Below, piece by piece: positions 13,502 to 21,098 of a stretch of 33,047 bases of DNA. A model generated the notes under the pieces. The model had not been told where the DNA came from. It searched no databases and was given only the letters and a program-made list of their open reading frames with translations. The first letter of the stretch is position 1, and every line of letters starts with the position of its first letter. The stretch lies in contig JAJPHT010000025.1 of assembly GCA_021325135.1 (NCBI GenBank), positions 1 through 33,047 of the forward strand, in the 5' to 3' direction. This DNA is from Pseudomonadota bacterium (GTDB taxonomy: Archaea; Thermoplasmatota; SW-10-69-26; JACQPN01; JAJPHT01). A program made the translations under genes and the position numbers.

Positions 13502-14989
13502 ATGAGGGCTTGGCTGCTGGTGGCGCTGCTGGCGCTGGTCGTGGCGCCCTTGGCGGAGGCCGAACCCGCTTCGGGCACGCTCGTCTCGAAGGGCGCCATG
13601 CTGCTGCCCCTGGGCACCCTGGTCGACGCCACCCCCAGCGCCCTCTCCGTCGCCCAGACGGCCGGCCTCGCGCGCCTGCATCTGGTCGCCGCGCGCCTCC
13701 ACGTGGACGAGTGGGAGCAGCCCGTCTCCGAGGTGGCGATCCCCGGCACGCAGTACACCGTGGGCACCGACACCGGGGCGGGCCGGATCGTCGACAGCAA
13801 GGACTTCCTCAACGCCACGGCGGACCTCGTGGACGGGGCCAACAACACGGGCACGCTGGGCGTCTACTTCGACGGGCGGCAGAACCTCACGGCCCTGACC
13901 CAGGGGCCCACGAACGTCTCCTCTGCCCAGGACGAGATCGTCGGGGCCCGATCGCCGGGGGACCAGGGCTATCACCCGGAGAGGCGCACCTACAGCCAGG
14001 ACGTCATCCCGCCCCACCTCTCCTGGCACGTCCAGGGCGTCGTCCAGGTGCGGGGCCCCTGGGTGCTCCAGCTGAGCGGCCCGGACATCGCCATCTCCAG
14101 CCAGGACAAGACGGCGTCCTACCAGACCGGCCTGCTGGACGGCGGGGGCGGGCTGCCCGGCGTCACCTACCAGTGGCTCGTCGTGACCGCCGACCAGGGG
14201 TGGATCGTCATGGAGAGCCCCTCGGACGTGCGGTTCTCCGCCTCCTCCAGCCGAGCGACGTGGAGCGGCACGGCCGAGGCCGACTCCCTCTCGGGCGCCC
14301 TGAAGACGCCGCACGGCGAGCTTCAGCCCTCGGGCGACAGGACCAACCTCACCGGGCAGCTCACCACGGAGCTTGCCCCGGCGGGGGACGCGCAGGGGAA
14401 GCTCATGACGCTCCTGGTGCGGGGCGACCTCCGCTCGTCCACCCTGGCCGCGACTTCCGCGCCCTCCCCCCTCTCCGGCGGCTGGGCCCAGGCGGGCGCG
14501 CTCACCGGGGGCACCATCCTCCTCGTCGCCCTGGCCGTGGGCGGCACCGCCCTCGCGCGGCGCGTCTCGCACCGCCCCCTCACGGTGGACCAATTGCTGG
14601 AGCTGGCGGACCGGGCGGCGGAGGACGGGAACTTCGCGGTGGCGCGGGACTGGACCGCGAAGGCGAAGGCGCGCATGCCAAAGCATCCGCGCGTGCTCAT
14701 CGACCACGGGTTCTTCTGCGCGCAGTGCGGCGAGGTGGAGGAGGCGCTGGAGGCCTACCGCGAGGCGGCGGAGGCGTCGGACTCCGGGGAGCCCGAGTTC
14801 CTGGCGAGCCAGCTGCTCCTGAGGCATTTCGAGCGGGAGGACGAGGCGGCGGCGCTGCTGCTGCGGGCGCTGGAGAAGGCGCCGGAGCTCCTCTTCGAGA
14901 CGGAGGAGATGCCCGAGTTCGTCCGCCTCCGGGGGCGGGAGGACGTGCGGCTGGGGCTGGGCCGGGCGGCCCGAAGGGCGCGACCCTGA
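13502..14989 (+). CDS. Exported protein with cytoplasmic TPR domain
   Basis: 495 residues from ATG 13502, with signal peptide (MRAWLLVALLALVVAPLAEA). A large beta-rich ectodomain (about 22-325) carries several N-glycosylation sequons (NAT, NNT, NLT, NVS). One membrane span (about 336-352, GGTILLVALAVGGTALARR) leads into about 140 cytoplasmic residues with TPR-type helical repeats (FAVARDWTAKAKARMPKHPR, then EVEEALEAYREAAEASDSGE). TPR units bind other proteins, so this may pass an outside signal or surface load to a cytoplasmic partner. No enzyme motif is visible. Its stop TGA abuts the convergent stop of the small winged-helix gene, making TGATCA. Confidence 0.8.
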   Translation: MRAWLLVALLALVVAPLAEAEPASGTLVSKGAMLLPLGTLVDATPSALSVAQTAGLARLHLVAARLHVDEWEQPVSEVAIPGTQYTVGTDTGAGRIVDSKDFLNATADLVDGANNTGTLGVYFDGRQNLTALTQGPTNVSSAQDEIVGARSPGDQGYHPERRTYSQDVIPPHLSWHVQGVVQVRGPWVLQLSGPDIAISSQDKTASYQTGLLDGGGGLPGVTYQWLVVTADQGWIVMESPSDVRFSASSSRATWSGTAEADSLSGALKTPHGELQPSGDRTNLTGQLTTELAPAGDAQGKLMTLLVRGDLRSSTLAATSAPSPLSGGWAQAGALTGGTILLVALAVGGTALARRVSHRPLTVDQLLELADRAAEDGNFAVARDWTAKAKARMPKHPRVLIDHGFFCAQCGEVEEALEAYREAAEASDSGEPEFLASQLLLRHFEREDEAAALLLRALEKAPELLFETEEMPEFVRLRGREDVRLGLGRAARRARP

Positions 14990-15262
14990 TCAGGAGCGGG
15001 GGTTGCGCTTGGGCGCGTGCGGCCGGGGGGTCCGGTCGCCGGTGGCCTTGAGGCTCCCGGTGAATCCCTCCACGAGCCCGTAGGCCCGCAGCCGGTTGAG
15101 CAGCGGGTGGACGTGGGGCTGCGGGACGCGCGCCATGCGCGCGATGGTCTTGGCGTCCTGGCCGCCGCGTCGCACCGCGTTGAGGACGCGCTCGGTCTGG
15201 GTCAGTGCTGGGCGGCCGGGGCCGCGGGTTCCTCGCCTCGCTCGTGAGCTGGTCACGACCAT
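14990..15262 (-). CDS. Small winged-helix DNA-binding protein
   Basis: 90 residues from ATG 15262; a clear Shine-Dalgarno GGAGGTG (plus-strand 15272-15278) sits nine bases away, which decides the start over longer frames. A basic N-terminal arm precedes one winged-helix unit (LTQTERVLNAVRRGGQDAKT, then VPQPHVHPLLNRLRAYGLVE), and the end is basic (RPHAPKRNPRS). It resembles one-domain archaeal MarR/ArsR-type regulators. The target is unknown; it is divergent from pyruvate kinase with about 216 bases between. Confidence 0.8.
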   Translation of the reverse strand: MVVTSSRARRGTRGPGRPALTQTERVLNAVRRGGQDAKTIARMARVPQPHVHPLLNRLRAYGLVEGFTGSLKATGDRTPRPHAPKRNPRS

Positions 15263-15271
15263 TTCACAACA

Positions 15272-15278
15272 CACCTCC
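15272..15278 (-). promoter_or_regulatory. Shine-Dalgarno of the small winged-helix gene
   Basis: GGAGGTG on the minus strand, nine bases before ATG 15262. It is preceded by an AT-rich AAAATTTG (15283-15290) that could include the TATA element. This contrasts with the many apparently leaderless genes here. Confidence 0.6.
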
Positions 15279-15447
15279 AACAAATTTTCTTCGGCTAGTG
15301 CCGGGGCTGGGGAGGAAGGGTTACCGGCCCGAGCGGGAGGCAATCGAGGGAGACGAGGGGGGATGCGGCGGGCCGGAAGGAGCCCCGGACACCCCCGCAT
15401 CCTTCTGCGGGCGTCCGGGACGTGGGGAACGACTCGGGCGCTCGCCC

Positions 15448-15453
15448 CATAAC
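15448..15453 (+). promoter_or_regulatory. TATA-like box of pyruvate kinase
   Basis: CATAAC within CCCCATAACC, centred about 28 bases before ATG 15479. The spacing suggests transcription begins at or very near the ATG. Confidence 0.45.
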
Positions 15454-15478
15454 CGCTCTCAGGCAGACGTCGAACCGT

Positions 15479-16990
15479 ATGCGGCGCGCCAGGACGCAAG
15501 GTGTTTCCGGGAGGGGGCGGGTTCCGGAGCCCGTGCGCCGGACGAAGATCCTCGCGACCCTGGGCCCCGCCACCACGCCGGAACCCGCCCTGGAGGCCCT
15601 CCTGAGGGCCGGGGCCGACGCGGTGCGCCTGAACTTCAGCCACGGGAAGGCCTCGGACCACGAGGCCGTGTTCCAGCGGGTCCGCGACGCGGCCGAGCGC
15701 CTGGGCAAGGCGGTCCCCATCGTCCAGGACATCCAGGGCCCCAAGATCAGGATCGGCAGATTGCCGGCGCCGGTGCCCCTTTCGCGGGGGGACGAGGTGC
15801 GCTTCCACGTCGGCGAGGAGCAGAAGGAGCCCGGCGTCCTCCCCATCACCTACGCCCACCTGGCCGAGGACGTGAAGGCGGGGGACCGCATCCTCATGGA
15901 CGACGGCTACCTCTCGGCCCGCGTCGTCGCGGTGGAGGACAAGGAGACCGTCCTCGCCCGCGTGGAGGACGGCGGCCTGCTGAAGTCCAACAAGGGGGTC
16001 AACTTCCCCGGCGTGCGCCTCTCCATCCGCTTCCCCACGGAGAAGGACAAGCTGGACATCCAGGTGGGCCAGCGCCTCGGCGTCGACTACATCGCCGTCT
16101 CCTTCGTGCGCAGCGCGGCGGACCTCGCCCGCGTCCGGGCCGACCTGGACGAGGACGTGGGCACGCGCGTCATCGCCAAGGTGGAGCTTCGCGAGGCCGT
16201 GGACAACCTCGACGAGATCATCCTCGCCTCCGACGGCGTGATGGTGGCCCGCGGCGACCTGGGCGTCGAGCTTCCCCCCGAGGAGGTGCCCCTCGTGCAG
16301 AAGGACATCCTCCTGCGCTGCGACAGGCTTGGCATCGCCAGCATCACCGCGACGCAGATGCTGGAGAGCATGATCGAGAACCCGCGCCCCACCCGCGCGG
16401 AGGTGACCGACGTCTACAACGCGGTGCTCGACGGGACCAGCGCAGTCATGCTCAGCGCGGAGACGGCCGTGGGCAAGCACGCCGTGGAGGCCGTGGCCGT
16501 CATGGGCCGCATCGCGAGCCGCGCCGAGGCGGAGCTGCTCTCGCCCGGCGAGATGGCGCAGCGCCGCCACGCCGTCACGTCGCGCTCCATCCCCGACGTG
16601 GTCGCCCACAGCGCGGCCCGCGGCGCCGAGGAGGCCGGAGCGCGCGCCATCCTCGCCCTCACGCACCGCGGCCTCACCGCCCGCGTGCTATCAAAATACA
16701 AGCCTTCCGTCCCCATCTACGCCGTCACCAGCCTCCCCCGCGCCCGCCGCCAGATGGCCCTACTCTGGGGCGTGACCCCGCTCCTCGCCCCCTTCCACGA
16801 GGACGAATGGGTCGCGTTGGGCGCCGCCCGTGACGCGGTCCTCGGCGAGGGGCTGCTGAAGCCCTCCGACGTGGTCGCGGTGGTCAACTCCCGCGGCGGC
16901 GTCCGCAGCAGCACGAACACGCTGCGCCTGCTGCCGCTCCGGGACCTGGGGCCCCCAAAAGCGGGGGGTTCGGGGGGCGCAGCCCCCTGA
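15479..16990 (+). CDS. pyk: Pyruvate kinase
   Basis: 503 residues from ATG 15479, chosen by promoter spacing; a GTG at 15530 just before TKILATLGPAT is an alternative that would fit many family members. It converts phosphoenolpyruvate and ADP to pyruvate and ATP in glycolysis. Visible hallmarks are the N-terminal TKILATLGPAT, RLNFSHG, VQDIQGPKIRIG, the active-site Lys in IAKVE, MVARGDLGVELP, and the signature region TQMLESMIENPRPTRAEVTD with AVMLSAETAVGK, then a C-terminal alpha/beta domain. The last dozen residues (PPKAGGSGGAAP) are encoded by the left arm of a 39-bp inverted repeat and are probably not part of the original fold. Confidence 0.96.
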   Translation: MRRARTQGVSGRGRVPEPVRRTKILATLGPATTPEPALEALLRAGADAVRLNFSHGKASDHEAVFQRVRDAAERLGKAVPIVQDIQGPKIRIGRLPAPVPLSRGDEVRFHVGEEQKEPGVLPITYAHLAEDVKAGDRILMDDGYLSARVVAVEDKETVLARVEDGGLLKSNKGVNFPGVRLSIRFPTEKDKLDIQVGQRLGVDYIAVSFVRSAADLARVRADLDEDVGTRVIAKVELREAVDNLDEIILASDGVMVARGDLGVELPPEEVPLVQKDILLRCDRLGIASITATQMLESMIENPRPTRAEVTDVYNAVLDGTSAVMLSAETAVGKHAVEAVAVMGRIASRAEAELLSPGEMAQRRHAVTSRSIPDVVAHSAARGAEEAGARAILALTHRGLTARVLSKYKPSVPIYAVTSLPRARRQMALLWGVTPLLAPFHEDEWVALGAARDAVLGEGLLKPSDVVAVVNSRGGVRSSTNTLRLLPLRDLGPPKAGGSGGAAP

Positions 16991-17059
16991 CGTTTCGGTC
17001 GTCTGCTGGAACGGGACTTCACGTCAGGGGGCTGCGCCCCCCGAACCCCCCGCTTTTGG
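16955..17059. repeat. Perfect 39-bp inverted repeat overlapping the pyk 3' end
   Basis: Arms 16955-16993 and 17021-17059 are exact reverse complements with a 27-base loop. The left arm contains the pyk stop codon (16988-16990) and encodes the enzyme's C-terminal tail; the right arm runs to within about 75 bases of the next gene. The arm core GGGGGCTGCGCCCCCCGAAC has the look of a dispersed GC palindrome. It may terminate transcription or be a mobile palindromic element inserted at the gene end. Confidence 0.93.
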
Positions 17060-17101
17060 CCGCGCTGCGGCGCGGCCTCGCGACGAGGTCAGTGTGGGAG
17101 C

Positions 17102-17109
17102 CCTTAAGG
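17102..17109 (+). promoter_or_regulatory. TATA-like box of the lipoprotein at 17133
   Basis: CCTTAAGG is centred about 27 bases before the GTG at 17133. It is a perfect 8-base palindrome. This spacing favours 17133 over the upstream GTG codons at 17094 and 17121. Confidence 0.4.
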
Positions 17110-17132
17110 AACGCCCGAGGGTGAGGGAAGCC

Positions 17133-18566
17133 GTGCGCCGCGCCGCCCTGCTCCTGGTCCTGCTCCTCGCGGGCCCCCTCCTGGCGGGCTGCGCCGGCAG
17201 CGCGGGCTCCGGGCGTGAGGACCTCGTCCCCTACCCGCGCCTCCACGAGTCCGCGACCTACGCGGTGAAGGGCGCCGCGGTGGACTTCTCGCGCTGGGAG
17301 AACGGCCACGCCTTCGCGACGCCCCAGGCGCAGGTGAAGCTCAGCGTGCTGCCGGGGGGCAACGCGCTGGACGCGGCGCGCATCCCGCACGCGACGTTCC
17401 TCGTGCGCGAGGAGGTGGGCGAAGCGGGCGCCTTCGCGTCCCACGCGGACCTCTACGTGAGCCCCGCCCACGAGGCCGTGGTGCAGTCGTTCTACCCCCT
17501 CTCGGGCGACCAGTCGATCCTCGCCTTCGACGAGCGCGGCTACCCGTGGCTCTTCGGCGCGTCGGCCCTCTTCGGCGAGAGCGTCGCGCCGGGCGCCCGC
17601 ATCCGCGTCGCCATCCCCGACAACCTGGGCCACGGAGCGTCGCTCGACCTCTCGTGGCGCGTCGCCGGCCAGGATGCCATCAACGGGGTCCGCGCCACGC
17701 GCCTGGAGCTGGAGGGCTCGCCCAGCGTGGGCGGCACGCTCTGGATGGAGCCCGGCTCGCCCTGGCCCCTGGCGGCGAACCTCACGCTGCGCGACGCGGG
17801 CGTCGAGCCGCTGCTGCGCGCCGACGGCGGCTACCCCGCGCACCTCGAAGCCCACCGCGTCGCGGTGCAGCGCGGCGACGACCTGCTCCCGCCGCGCAAC
17901 CGCGCCGAGCGCTTTCTCGGCGACGACGCGGTGCAGCGCGACGCGTGGGACGGCACGGCGCCCCCCGATGGCGCGGACGCCTACGAGCCCTACCGGCTGG
18001 GCGAGGCCATCTCCGACGCGAAGCTCCTGGACCCCAACGGCCTGGGCGCGTGGCTGAAGGCCGCGCAGGACCCGCGCCTCTACCGCGCCACGTTCAAGAC
18101 GTTCGACGGCCCCGCGCAGGGCACGATCAACGCGACGTGGCTTCTCGTCTTCGTCGACCAGAAGGAGACGTACTACCAGGTGCAGATGGGCCGCCTGCAA
18201 TCCGCGGCGGCCAGCCTGCCGCCCCTCCCCGTCGCGCCGCCCCAGGGCGTGCCCAAGGTGGAGAGCAGCGGCGCCGCGGAGGCCCCTTCCTCCTCCAACC
18301 ACGGCTGGTTCGCCAAGGACGCGGTGCCCGAGAAGCTCGTGAGCCTCTCGCAAGGCGTCTCCGTCGTGCGCGGCCTCTTCGGCGCCAAGGGCGTGCAGAT
18401 CTTCCTGCGCAGCTTCCAGGACCCGCCCGGCTACCAGTACTTCCTCGACGGGGGCTGGGACTCGGACAAGGGCGAAAAGGGGCGCTACACCGTCGTCTAC
18501 GACCCCGAGACGGGCCTCGTGCAGGAGGCCACGGGGCACGGCGTTGCGCCGAGGATGGCGCCCTAG
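17133..18566 (+). CDS. Large lipoprotein of unknown family
   Basis: 477 residues from GTG 17133; the resulting signal (VRRAALLLVLLLAGPLLAGC) has a textbook length and lipobox LLAGC. Starts at 17121 or 17094 would add 4 or 13 residues and are possible. The mature protein is mixed alpha/beta without cysteines beyond the lipobox. It carries a Pro/Ser-rich low-complexity stretch near residue 350-370 and closes with a beta-rich end (YTVVYDPETGLVQEATGHG). No known family or active-site motif recognised. It stands alone after the pyk repeat. Confidence 0.78.
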   Translation: MRRAALLLVLLLAGPLLAGCAGSAGSGREDLVPYPRLHESATYAVKGAAVDFSRWENGHAFATPQAQVKLSVLPGGNALDAARIPHATFLVREEVGEAGAFASHADLYVSPAHEAVVQSFYPLSGDQSILAFDERGYPWLFGASALFGESVAPGARIRVAIPDNLGHGASLDLSWRVAGQDAINGVRATRLELEGSPSVGGTLWMEPGSPWPLAANLTLRDAGVEPLLRADGGYPAHLEAHRVAVQRGDDLLPPRNRAERFLGDDAVQRDAWDGTAPPDGADAYEPYRLGEAISDAKLLDPNGLGAWLKAAQDPRLYRATFKTFDGPAQGTINATWLLVFVDQKETYYQVQMGRLQSAAASLPPLPVAPPQGVPKVESSGAAEAPSSSNHGWFAKDAVPEKLVSLSQGVSVVRGLFGAKGVQIFLRSFQDPPGYQYFLDGGWDSDKGEKGRYTVVYDPETGLVQEATGHGVAPRMAP

Positions 18567-18675
18567 GCATCGCAGCGCGCGGCGCACCGGGTTACGAAGG
18601 GCCTCTGCCAGAGTTCACGAAATTTCTCCACCAAAGTTATCTCGTCAACGCGCGTGGCGCGGGCCGGTTGTGCGC

Positions 18676-19212
18676 ATGCGCTTCATCGTGCCCTTCAGCC
18701 TGATCGCTGCTTGCCTGTTCCTCCCCGCGGCTGGCGCCACGGGCGTCGATCTCCTCAACGGAGGCATCCACGCGGACATCTTGGCGGCCCCACCGTCTGT
18801 CCTCATCATCGCCACCACCAGCAACCTCGTGCCCGTGGAGACCGTCACCTTCTTCTACTGTCCCGCCGGCGCGCCTCCCACCACGTGCATCTTCTTCGTG
18901 GATGGCCACGTGGACGGCCAGGAAATCGCCCCCGTGCTTCTCTGTGCCCCCGGCACCAGCGGCTCCCAGGCTTGCGAAGCCTACGCCTTCGTCTCGGACC
19001 TGGCGGCGGCCGCGGTGGGCGTCACGCAGAACCCCTTCGGAGCCCCGGGCGTCGCCCTTTGCGGCGGCGTGGGCGTCACGTCGACCGTCGAGGTGGAGTG
19101 CGTCGGCGCCCAAGTGCGCCAGGGGTCGCAGGACTGCGTGGACCTCCTCTACGCCCTTCACCAGGGCTACCCCGCGCTTCAGCAGGTCCCCCTGGCGTGC
19201 GCGACGCCGTAG
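18676..19212 (+). CDS. Cysteine-rich secreted protein
   Basis: 178 residues from ATG 18676 (an in-frame GTG lies at 18670). A signal peptide of about 23 residues (MRFIVPFSLIAACLFLPAAG) is followed by a mature domain with eight cysteines, in FYCP, TTCIF, LLCAP, QACEA, ALCGG, VECVG, QDCVD and LACAT, so four disulfides are possible. There is no lipobox and no C-terminal anchor, so it is likely released or held by partners. A TATA-like GTTATC sits at 18636-18641. No family recognised. Convergent with the winged-helix gene at 19250. Confidence 0.72.
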   Translation: MRFIVPFSLIAACLFLPAAGATGVDLLNGGIHADILAAPPSVLIIATTSNLVPVETVTFFYCPAGAPPTTCIFFVDGHVDGQEIAPVLLCAPGTSGSQACEAYAFVSDLAAAAVGVTQNPFGAPGVALCGGVGVTSTVEVECVGAQVRQGSQDCVDLLYALHQGYPALQQVPLACATP

Positions 19213-19249
19213 CTGGACGAGAAAGCGCGCTCGCGGCAAGCGGTCCGGT

Positions 19250-19876
19250 CTAGAACGACAGCACCGCCGCCCGCACGAAGGCGTCCAGCACCAGGAGGAG
19301 CCCTCCGCCCGGCGGCGCGCCTGCGTCCTCGGCGGCGGGCCGCGGCTCCAGGGTGAGCCACACCTGCGCGAAGCGGTCCACCACGTCGTCGAGGAAGCTC
19401 TCGCGGTGCTGGATGAGGACGCGCGCGACGAGGTCGGGCTCCAGCACGCGGTAGAGGTTCTCGCGGCCGCTCTTCTCCTGGCCCACGATGCCGCTCGTGA
19501 CGAGCTTCTTGAGGTGGAAGGAGAGCGTGCTGGCGCTCAGCGCGAACTTCGTGAGAAGCTGCCCGTGGCTGCTGCCGGGCTCCAGGAGGAGGTGCGCCGC
19601 GATCTGCCGCGGCACCTTCTGGCGCAGCACCGCCAGCACGTCCTTCTCGCGGCGCGACAGCTCTCCGGTGGCGAAGTAGCGCGTGTAGCGCGGGTCCTGC
19701 CGCGTCGTGAGCAGGTCCGCCTTCACGAGGTAGTGCAGGTGGTACTCCAGCGTCCCCATGGGGATGTCCAGCTCGCGGCCGATCTCGCGCATGTGCGCGC
19801 CGGGGTGTTTCTGGAGGTGCTGGTAGATGCGCCTCCGCGTGTCCAGCTCCAGCGGGTCGTCCGGCGTGGGGCTCAC
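19250..19876 (-). CDS. Double winged-helix regulator paired with a membrane protein
   Basis: 208 residues from GTG 19876, whose GTGA overlaps the stop of the upstream membrane-protein gene. Two winged-helix units are seen. Unit 1 (about 12-70) contains LDTRRRIYQHLQKHPGAHMR and MGTLEYHLHYLVKADLLTTR. Unit 2 (about 73-145) contains LSRREKDVLAVLRQKVPRQI and ASTLSFHLKKLVTSGIVGQE. A C-terminal helical tail follows, with a hydrophobic end (GGLLLVLDAFVRAAVLSF). The tight overlap suggests co-translation with the membrane protein, which may sense something for it. Targets unknown. Confidence 0.87.
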   Translation of the reverse strand: MSPTPDDPLELDTRRRIYQHLQKHPGAHMREIGRELDIPMGTLEYHLHYLVKADLLTTRQDPRYTRYFATGELSRREKDVLAVLRQKVPRQIAAHLLLEPGSSHGQLLTKFALSASTLSFHLKKLVTSGIVGQEKSGRENLYRVLEPDLVARVLIQHRESFLDDVVDRFAQVWLTLEPRPAAEDAGAPPGGGLLLVLDAFVRAAVLSF

Positions 19877-20142
19877 CTCTTCGCGACGGAGAGGTAGAGG
19901 AACGCGAGGACCACGGCGTTGAGGGCCACGTTGGGGAGGTCGGTCACGCGCTCCGAGATGCCGCGCCAGGTCCAGAGCGCGCCCTCCGCCGCGAGCACGA
20001 GGAACGCGCCCCCCGCGAAGAGGAGCTTCACGCTGCGCAGCCGCGCGTAGGAGACGACGCTCACGAGGAGCAGCATGAGCCCGATGCCCAGCGTCGCGAT
20101 GGCGAGCAGGACGCCGAGGTTCAGCGCGAGCGCGTCGGCCAC
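19873..20142 (-). CDS. Small three-span membrane protein
   Basis: 89 residues from GTG 20142, chosen because a TATA box (GCTTATATC, minus strand) is centred 26 bases ahead. A longer start at 20190 (TTG) would run through the promoter. Three hydrophobic spans are visible: about 8-32 (LGVLLAIATLGIGLMLLLVS), 37-55 (LLFAGGAFLVLAAEGALW) and 68-86 (LNAVVLAFLYLSV). It resembles in layout the small membrane proteins that often neighbour winged-helix genes in haloarchaea, but I cannot assign a family. It overlaps the regulator at 19876 by four bases, so the two are one operon. Confidence 0.72.
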   Translation of the reverse strand: MADALALNLGVLLAIATLGIGLMLLLVSVVSYARLRSVKLLFAGGAFLVLAAEGALWTWRGISERVTDLPNVALNAVVLAFLYLSVAKR

Positions 20143-20164
20143 GCCGAGGGCACGGCCAGACCCC

Positions 20165-20172
20165 GATATAAG
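20165..20172 (-). promoter_or_regulatory. TATA box for the membrane protein/regulator operon
   Basis: CTTATATC read on the minus strand, centred about 26 bases from GTG 20142. This is the strongest TATA match in the window. Confidence 0.6.
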
Positions 20173-20192
20173 CTGCGCTCCTGCGAGCAAAA

Positions 20193-20200
20193 CCCTATGC
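20193..20200 (+). promoter_or_regulatory. TATA-like box for the alpha/beta hydrolase at 20223
   Basis: CCCTATGC, preceded by an A-rich GCAAAA, is centred about 26 bases before GTG 20223. It stands back-to-back with the minus-strand TATA at 20165-20172 in an 80-base divergent space. Confidence 0.5.
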
Positions 20201-20222
20201 GCGGCCGGGCGCTCCGTTCCGC

Positions 20223-21098
20223 GTGGCCGCGAGGCGCGAGCGCACGGGGAGCCTGTATGACCAGGGCGAGGCCCTCCAGGTGGCGGGCCTGGAGACGTGG
20301 GTCGTGCGCGCCGGGCCCCAGGGCGGGCTCCCGGTTGTCTTCCTCCACGGCACGCCCGCCAGCGCCTACGAGTGGCGCGACGTGATGCGCGCCATGCACG
20401 AGGAGGTCGACTGCGTCGCGTTCGACTGGCCCGGCTTCGGGCAGTCGGCCAAGCCCAGGCGCGGCGACTACACGCACCGCGCCCGCGCGGACCACCTCAA
20501 GGCCGTGCTGGACGCGCTGCGCCTTCCCCGCGTCCGCCTCGTGGGGCACGACATCGGCGGTCCCGCCGCGCTCCTCTTCGCCTCGGAGAACCCCGACCGC
20601 GTCGAGCGCCTGGCGCTCCTCAACACCACCGTCTTCCGGCGCGACTTCAAGCCGCCGCTGCCCGCCCTCACGCAGCTGATCCCCGTCGTGCGCGACGTCG
20701 CCAAGCCCTTCCTCAACCGCGGGACGTTCGACCGCGTCTTCCAGCAGGGCCTCGCGCGCCCCGAGCGCATGCCCCGCGCCGCGCTGGAGCACCACTGGAA
20801 GCTCGCGACGCGCGACGGCGGCAAGGCCACCGTGCTGGCGACGTGGGCGCAGTTCCCCGAGGGCATGCCCGCCCTGGAGGCGCTCCAGCCCCGCTTGGCG
20901 GCGCTGCCCACGCCGACGCTGGTCCTCTTCGGCGAGGAGGACCCCTGGCTCCCGCCGCCCAACGCCGAGCGCCTCGCGCAGACGCTCCCGCGCGCGACGC
21001 TCCAGCTTCTCCCCGAGGCGGGGCATTTTATCATGGAGGACGCGCCCGAGGAGGTCGCCGAGCGGTTGCTATCGTTCTTCGAGGAGGAAGTGGCGTAG
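20223..21098 (+). CDS. Alpha/beta hydrolase with Asp nucleophile
   Basis: 291 residues from GTG 20223. The fold is clear: oxyanion-hole HGTPASAYEW, nucleophile elbow GHDIGG with Asp110, cap domain about 140-215, acid in GEEDPW and His in AGHFIMED. An Asp nucleophile is typical of epoxide hydrolases, haloalkane dehalogenases and haloacetate dehalogenases, which form an ester intermediate on Asp and hydrolyse it. The residue after Asp is Ile, not the Trp that holds halide in haloalkane dehalogenases, so dehalogenation is not supported; epoxide hydrolysis is possible. Its 3' end overlaps the convergent hydrolase gene by 30 bases. Confidence 0.88.
   Translation: MAARRERTGSLYDQGEALQVAGLETWVVRAGPQGGLPVVFLHGTPASAYEWRDVMRAMHEEVDCVAFDWPGFGQSAKPRRGDYTHRARADHLKAVLDALRLPRVRLVGHDIGGPAALLFASENPDRVERLALLNTTVFRRDFKPPLPALTQLIPVVRDVAKPFLNRGTFDRVFQQGLARPERMPRAALEHHWKLATRDGGKATVLATWAQFPEGMPALEALQPRLAALPTPTLVLFGEEDPWLPPPNAERLAQTLPRATLQLLPEAGHFIMEDAPEEVAERLLSFFEEEVA

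Noticed and set aside
12329..18641. Similar AT-rich patches GGAAATTTGTGAAATCC, AAAATTTG and GAAATTTC at 12.3, 15.3 and 18.6 kb as a shared operator
   Set aside because: Similarity is short, and one overlaps a Shine-Dalgarno region; AT patches before genes are expected in archaeal promoters.
20223..21098. Haloalkane dehalogenase call
   Set aside because: The Asp nucleophile is followed by Ile rather than the halide-binding Trp, so only the superfamily is supported.
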